Assembly: GCA_024509875.1 (NCBI GenBank)
Contig: JAMPIV010017578.1
Location: 78,411 to 142,410, forward strand
Source: Oreohelix idahoensis
Lineage: Eukaryota > Mollusca > Gastropoda > Stylommatophora > Oreohelicidae
Direction of reading: 5' to 3'
Length of the DNA: 64,000 nucleotides
Numbering within the stretch: the first letter of the stretch is position 1; every line of letters begins with the position of its first letter. The notes beneath the pieces are model-generated. The model was not told where the DNA came from. It did no database searches and saw only the letters and a list, made by a program, of their open reading frames with translations. Positions 61,401-64,000 of the stretch are shown here, piece after piece. A program made the position numbers and the translations under genes.

Positions 61401-64000
61401 ACTCCCACGCGTCTCACGCCGACTGGCGCCTCCTGACACCCCCCGCACTGAGCTCTCCACGTCACGCCCCGAAACCGCGGTCCTCGCTCCCTAACCCTCC
61501 GGCTACGTCTATCCCCCTGCTTGCACGCTCCACGCCCTCACGACCCTCGACCTCCTACTCTCCCTCCTACTCTTCCGCTTCCCCCACGCGCTACTACTCG
61601 CTACTGCCTCCTGCTCACTCCTTCACGCCTGCCGCTTCCCCACTCAACTGCCCACCTCCTAAGCCCACTCACGTCGCTTGCTGACTCTCCGCCTCTTCCG
61701 CCGCACATACACCCGCCAGCGACTCCCCTCACACTCCCGACCTCTGCCGCGCTCACGTACTCCTCCCTACCCTACTACTTACGCTACTCAGCTACTACGT
61801 CCTCCCCCTGCTCCACTGCCACCACCCTCCCGACGCGCCCGAACTCCTACGAACCTCACCTCCCCGCGCCTCCACTGCCATTACATATACCCAACGACTC
61901 TTCGCTCTACGACCTCCTCCCACTCTACACTGCGTCTTCCCTCTGTCTCCTCTTTAACGCGCTCGTCCCCACTATCCTCGGCCTCGCTAACCTCCTTCCT
62001 CGCCTCCCTACTACTCTACGCTCTCTCGCTCGCCGGCGGACTCACCGCAGTCAGCTCTCCTCGGTAGCACGACGTCTCCCCCCCTCCCCCCCCCCCCCCC
62101 CCCCCCCTCCCCCCCCCTACCCCCCCCCCCCCCCCCCCCTCCCTCTCTCTCTCCTCCCTCTCCCTCCCCCCCCCCCCCCCCGCCCCCTCTCCCCCCCCCC
62201 CCCCCCCCCCCCCCCCACCCCCCCCCCCTCCCCCCCCACCCCCCCCCCCCCCCCCCCCCCCACCCCCCCCCCCCCCCCCCCACCCCCCCCCCCCCCCCCC
62301 ACTCCCCCCCCCCCCCCCCCACCCCCCCCCCTACCCACCCCCCCCCCCCCCCCACCCCCTCCCCCCAACCCTACCCCACCTCCGCTACCCCCCCCCTACC
62401 CACCCTCCCGCCACCCCCCCCCCCCCCCTGCATACCCCCCCCCCTCCCACTCCCCCCCCCCCCCCCCTACCTCCCAACCCCCCCCACCTCGCCCCCCCCC
62501 ACCTCACCCCTCTCCCCCCCCCCTCTCGAACCCTTCGACACCTTCGATCCCAACGACGTCACTCCCAACTGCCCACGCCCCTCGACTCACGCTCCGACGT
62601 ACGCCACTGTCGACGCCTGAACAAACCCAACCACAGCACCGCCGCCGAGCTCCTCCCTCCCTCCTCACTCCCATCTTCGCTCTCCCCTGACTCACTCTGC
62701 TGCTCTAACGCGGTAGCGACTCGTTTCACTCGCCTATTACTCATCTCTTCCACGCCGCCGCTGTACCCCAGCTTCCCCCCGTCCCCTAGCCGACCCGACT
62801 TCCGGGACACGCCTCTACGCGCCGCTACTCAACTGCTCAACGTCCTCTCCACTCCGACTCGGCTCTCACTGGCTGCCACTCCGTACTTCTCTTCTTCTAC
62901 TCCTACTATCTAACGCCCCGCATGGCCTGCTCTGGACGCTCTCGCCCGCCGCCCACGCGACTACTACCCCCGACCCTGCACCCAAACTCTCGTTCCCCAA
63001 CGCCTCCAGCCGCCACTCACGCCGCCTCGTGCCGCACCTTGACTACACCGAGAACCTGCCTGTGCACTCGTTCGCACGTCTTTTTTTCCTTTTCCTCCCG
63101 CCTGCCCTTCCCTCCTTTCTACTTTCTTTTTTCACCTGCCGTCGCCGATCCTCTCCCGCCACGCCTACGCCCTCAACCGACAACTCACCGACCGACTCAC
63201 TGCATCCTCCTGCTCCCCTACTATAACGGGACCCTCCCTGCTACGCACTCGCTCCGACCCGCTACGCCTACGTGCTACACACGCAACTCCTCCGTACCTC
63301 CTCCTTCGTTCCTCTCAAGACCCAACGTGCGCGCAGCTCCTGCCTCAACGCGATGCCTACCTTCCACGCCACGCTTCGACACAACTCCCGAACAAACCAA
63401 TAAAACGACCCAACGCCCTCCAACCCCAACGCTCCATCCCTACTGCAGCCGATCGACCCGACATCTCTCGCCTCCGCACTCGCCTGACCGGCCCCTCCAC
63501 TAACATCCCTCCCGCTCGCTCGCAAGCTCCGGCCTCACGTGCACCACTGCCGGCTCTCCTCCTCTACTCCTCCACTTAAACGTTCCCCAACTACTTTCCT
63601 GGGCCGGTACTCTCTTTCACGCGACACGCCACCGCCGGCGCCCTCCTGGACCTCCGCCCCGCCACTACCCGACTTACTGACCGCCCGACGGACTCACTTC
63701 CTACTCGCCCTGGCATACCTACGACGCTGTCAAACGGCAAACGCCGTGCCCCCCAAAGTCCGAACTATACTCACGAATCGACTCTCGGCTCCTTCAGCCC
63801 AAGCCTACTACCCGCCCTAACTCCCCCCACTCCCACTGCCCTTCACGTGCCTCCGGTCCCCCCTCCCACCCTTCCCCACCCGCTCACTCCCACCCCCCCT
63901 CCGCTGCACGTCCCTCCCCTCCCCACTCACTCCTCCTCCTACACTCCACTCACTTCCTCACCCTCGCCTACCTACTCCTAACATACTCACTCGCTCCGCG
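58480..64000. other. C-rich, G-poor low-complexity region
   Basis: From about 58,480 to the end the plus strand is dominated by C, then T and A, with few G, built from short words such as CTCC, CTAC and CGCC. At 62,080-62,520 it becomes nearly pure poly-C with scattered A and T. Long plus-strand frames are open in several phases at once because stop codons, all of which need A or G, are rare. The predicted Pro/Ser/Leu/Thr/Arg-rich products have no motif. I see no gene and no clear tandem period. Confidence 0.8.

Noticed and set aside
58429..63820. Many long open frames (up to 389 codons) encoding Pro/Ser/Leu/Thr-rich proteins
   Set aside because: They overlap in several frames and follow from C-rich sequence with few stop codons. 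No motif or codon structure supports them.

Overview
This is animal nuclear DNA made almost entirely of transposable elements and tandem repeats. No host gene is recognisable, and I cannot name the species. The elements point to a metazoan, plausibly a marine invertebrate. They are Ty3/gypsy-type LTR retrotransposons with the Gmr1-style pol order, APE-type non-LTR (LINE) elements, a tRNA-related SINE fragment, and many minisatellites.

Layout. 147-9,944: LTR element 1 (minus strand, family A). 9,945-12,260: no genes, a few short tandem duplications. 12,261-12,720: remnant of a LINE 3' coding region carrying a 44-bp tandem array. About 12,940-17,040: a LINE with one open 1,018-codon endonuclease/reverse transcriptase frame. 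17,680-22,440: LINE fragments and two minisatellites (30-bp and 42-bp units). 23,166-44,078: a nested block. Element 2 (family B, minus) has 5-bp target duplications GAGGT. Its right LTR is split by a related LTR, X, flanked by CTAAT. X in turn contains element 3 (family A, minus), whose two LTRs look identical. 44,079-45,906: G-rich, poly-A and CT simple repeats, a second 30-bp minisatellite and LINE tails. 45,907-54,956: element 4 (family B, plus), flanked on both sides by an apparently identical 283-bp duplication. 55,239-58,295: a 31-bp array, LINE fragments, a 77-bp inverted-repeat foldback holding a tRNA-like SINE piece, and a 70-bp array. From about 58,480 to the end the sequence changes abruptly to very C-rich, G-poor low-complexity DNA.

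How the parts work together. Each LTR element follows the plan LTR - primer-binding site - Gag - protease - integrase - reverse transcriptase - RNase H - polypurine tract - LTR. Integrase lies before reverse transcriptase, as in Ty1/copia, but the RT, RNase H and GPY/F features are Ty3/gypsy-like; this is the known Gmr1 arrangement. Family A (elements 1 and 3) has a half-RING-like CxxC...CGH motif in Gag. Family B (elements 2, X and 4) has an ordinary CCHC knuckle and, in element 2, an exact tRNA-Pro primer site. Element 4 has lost its protease and integrase core yet has nearly identical LTRs, so it was probably mobilised in trans. Almost every frame break in elements 1, 3 and 4 is a one-base change in an A/T homopolymer, so some of this damage may be sequencing error.
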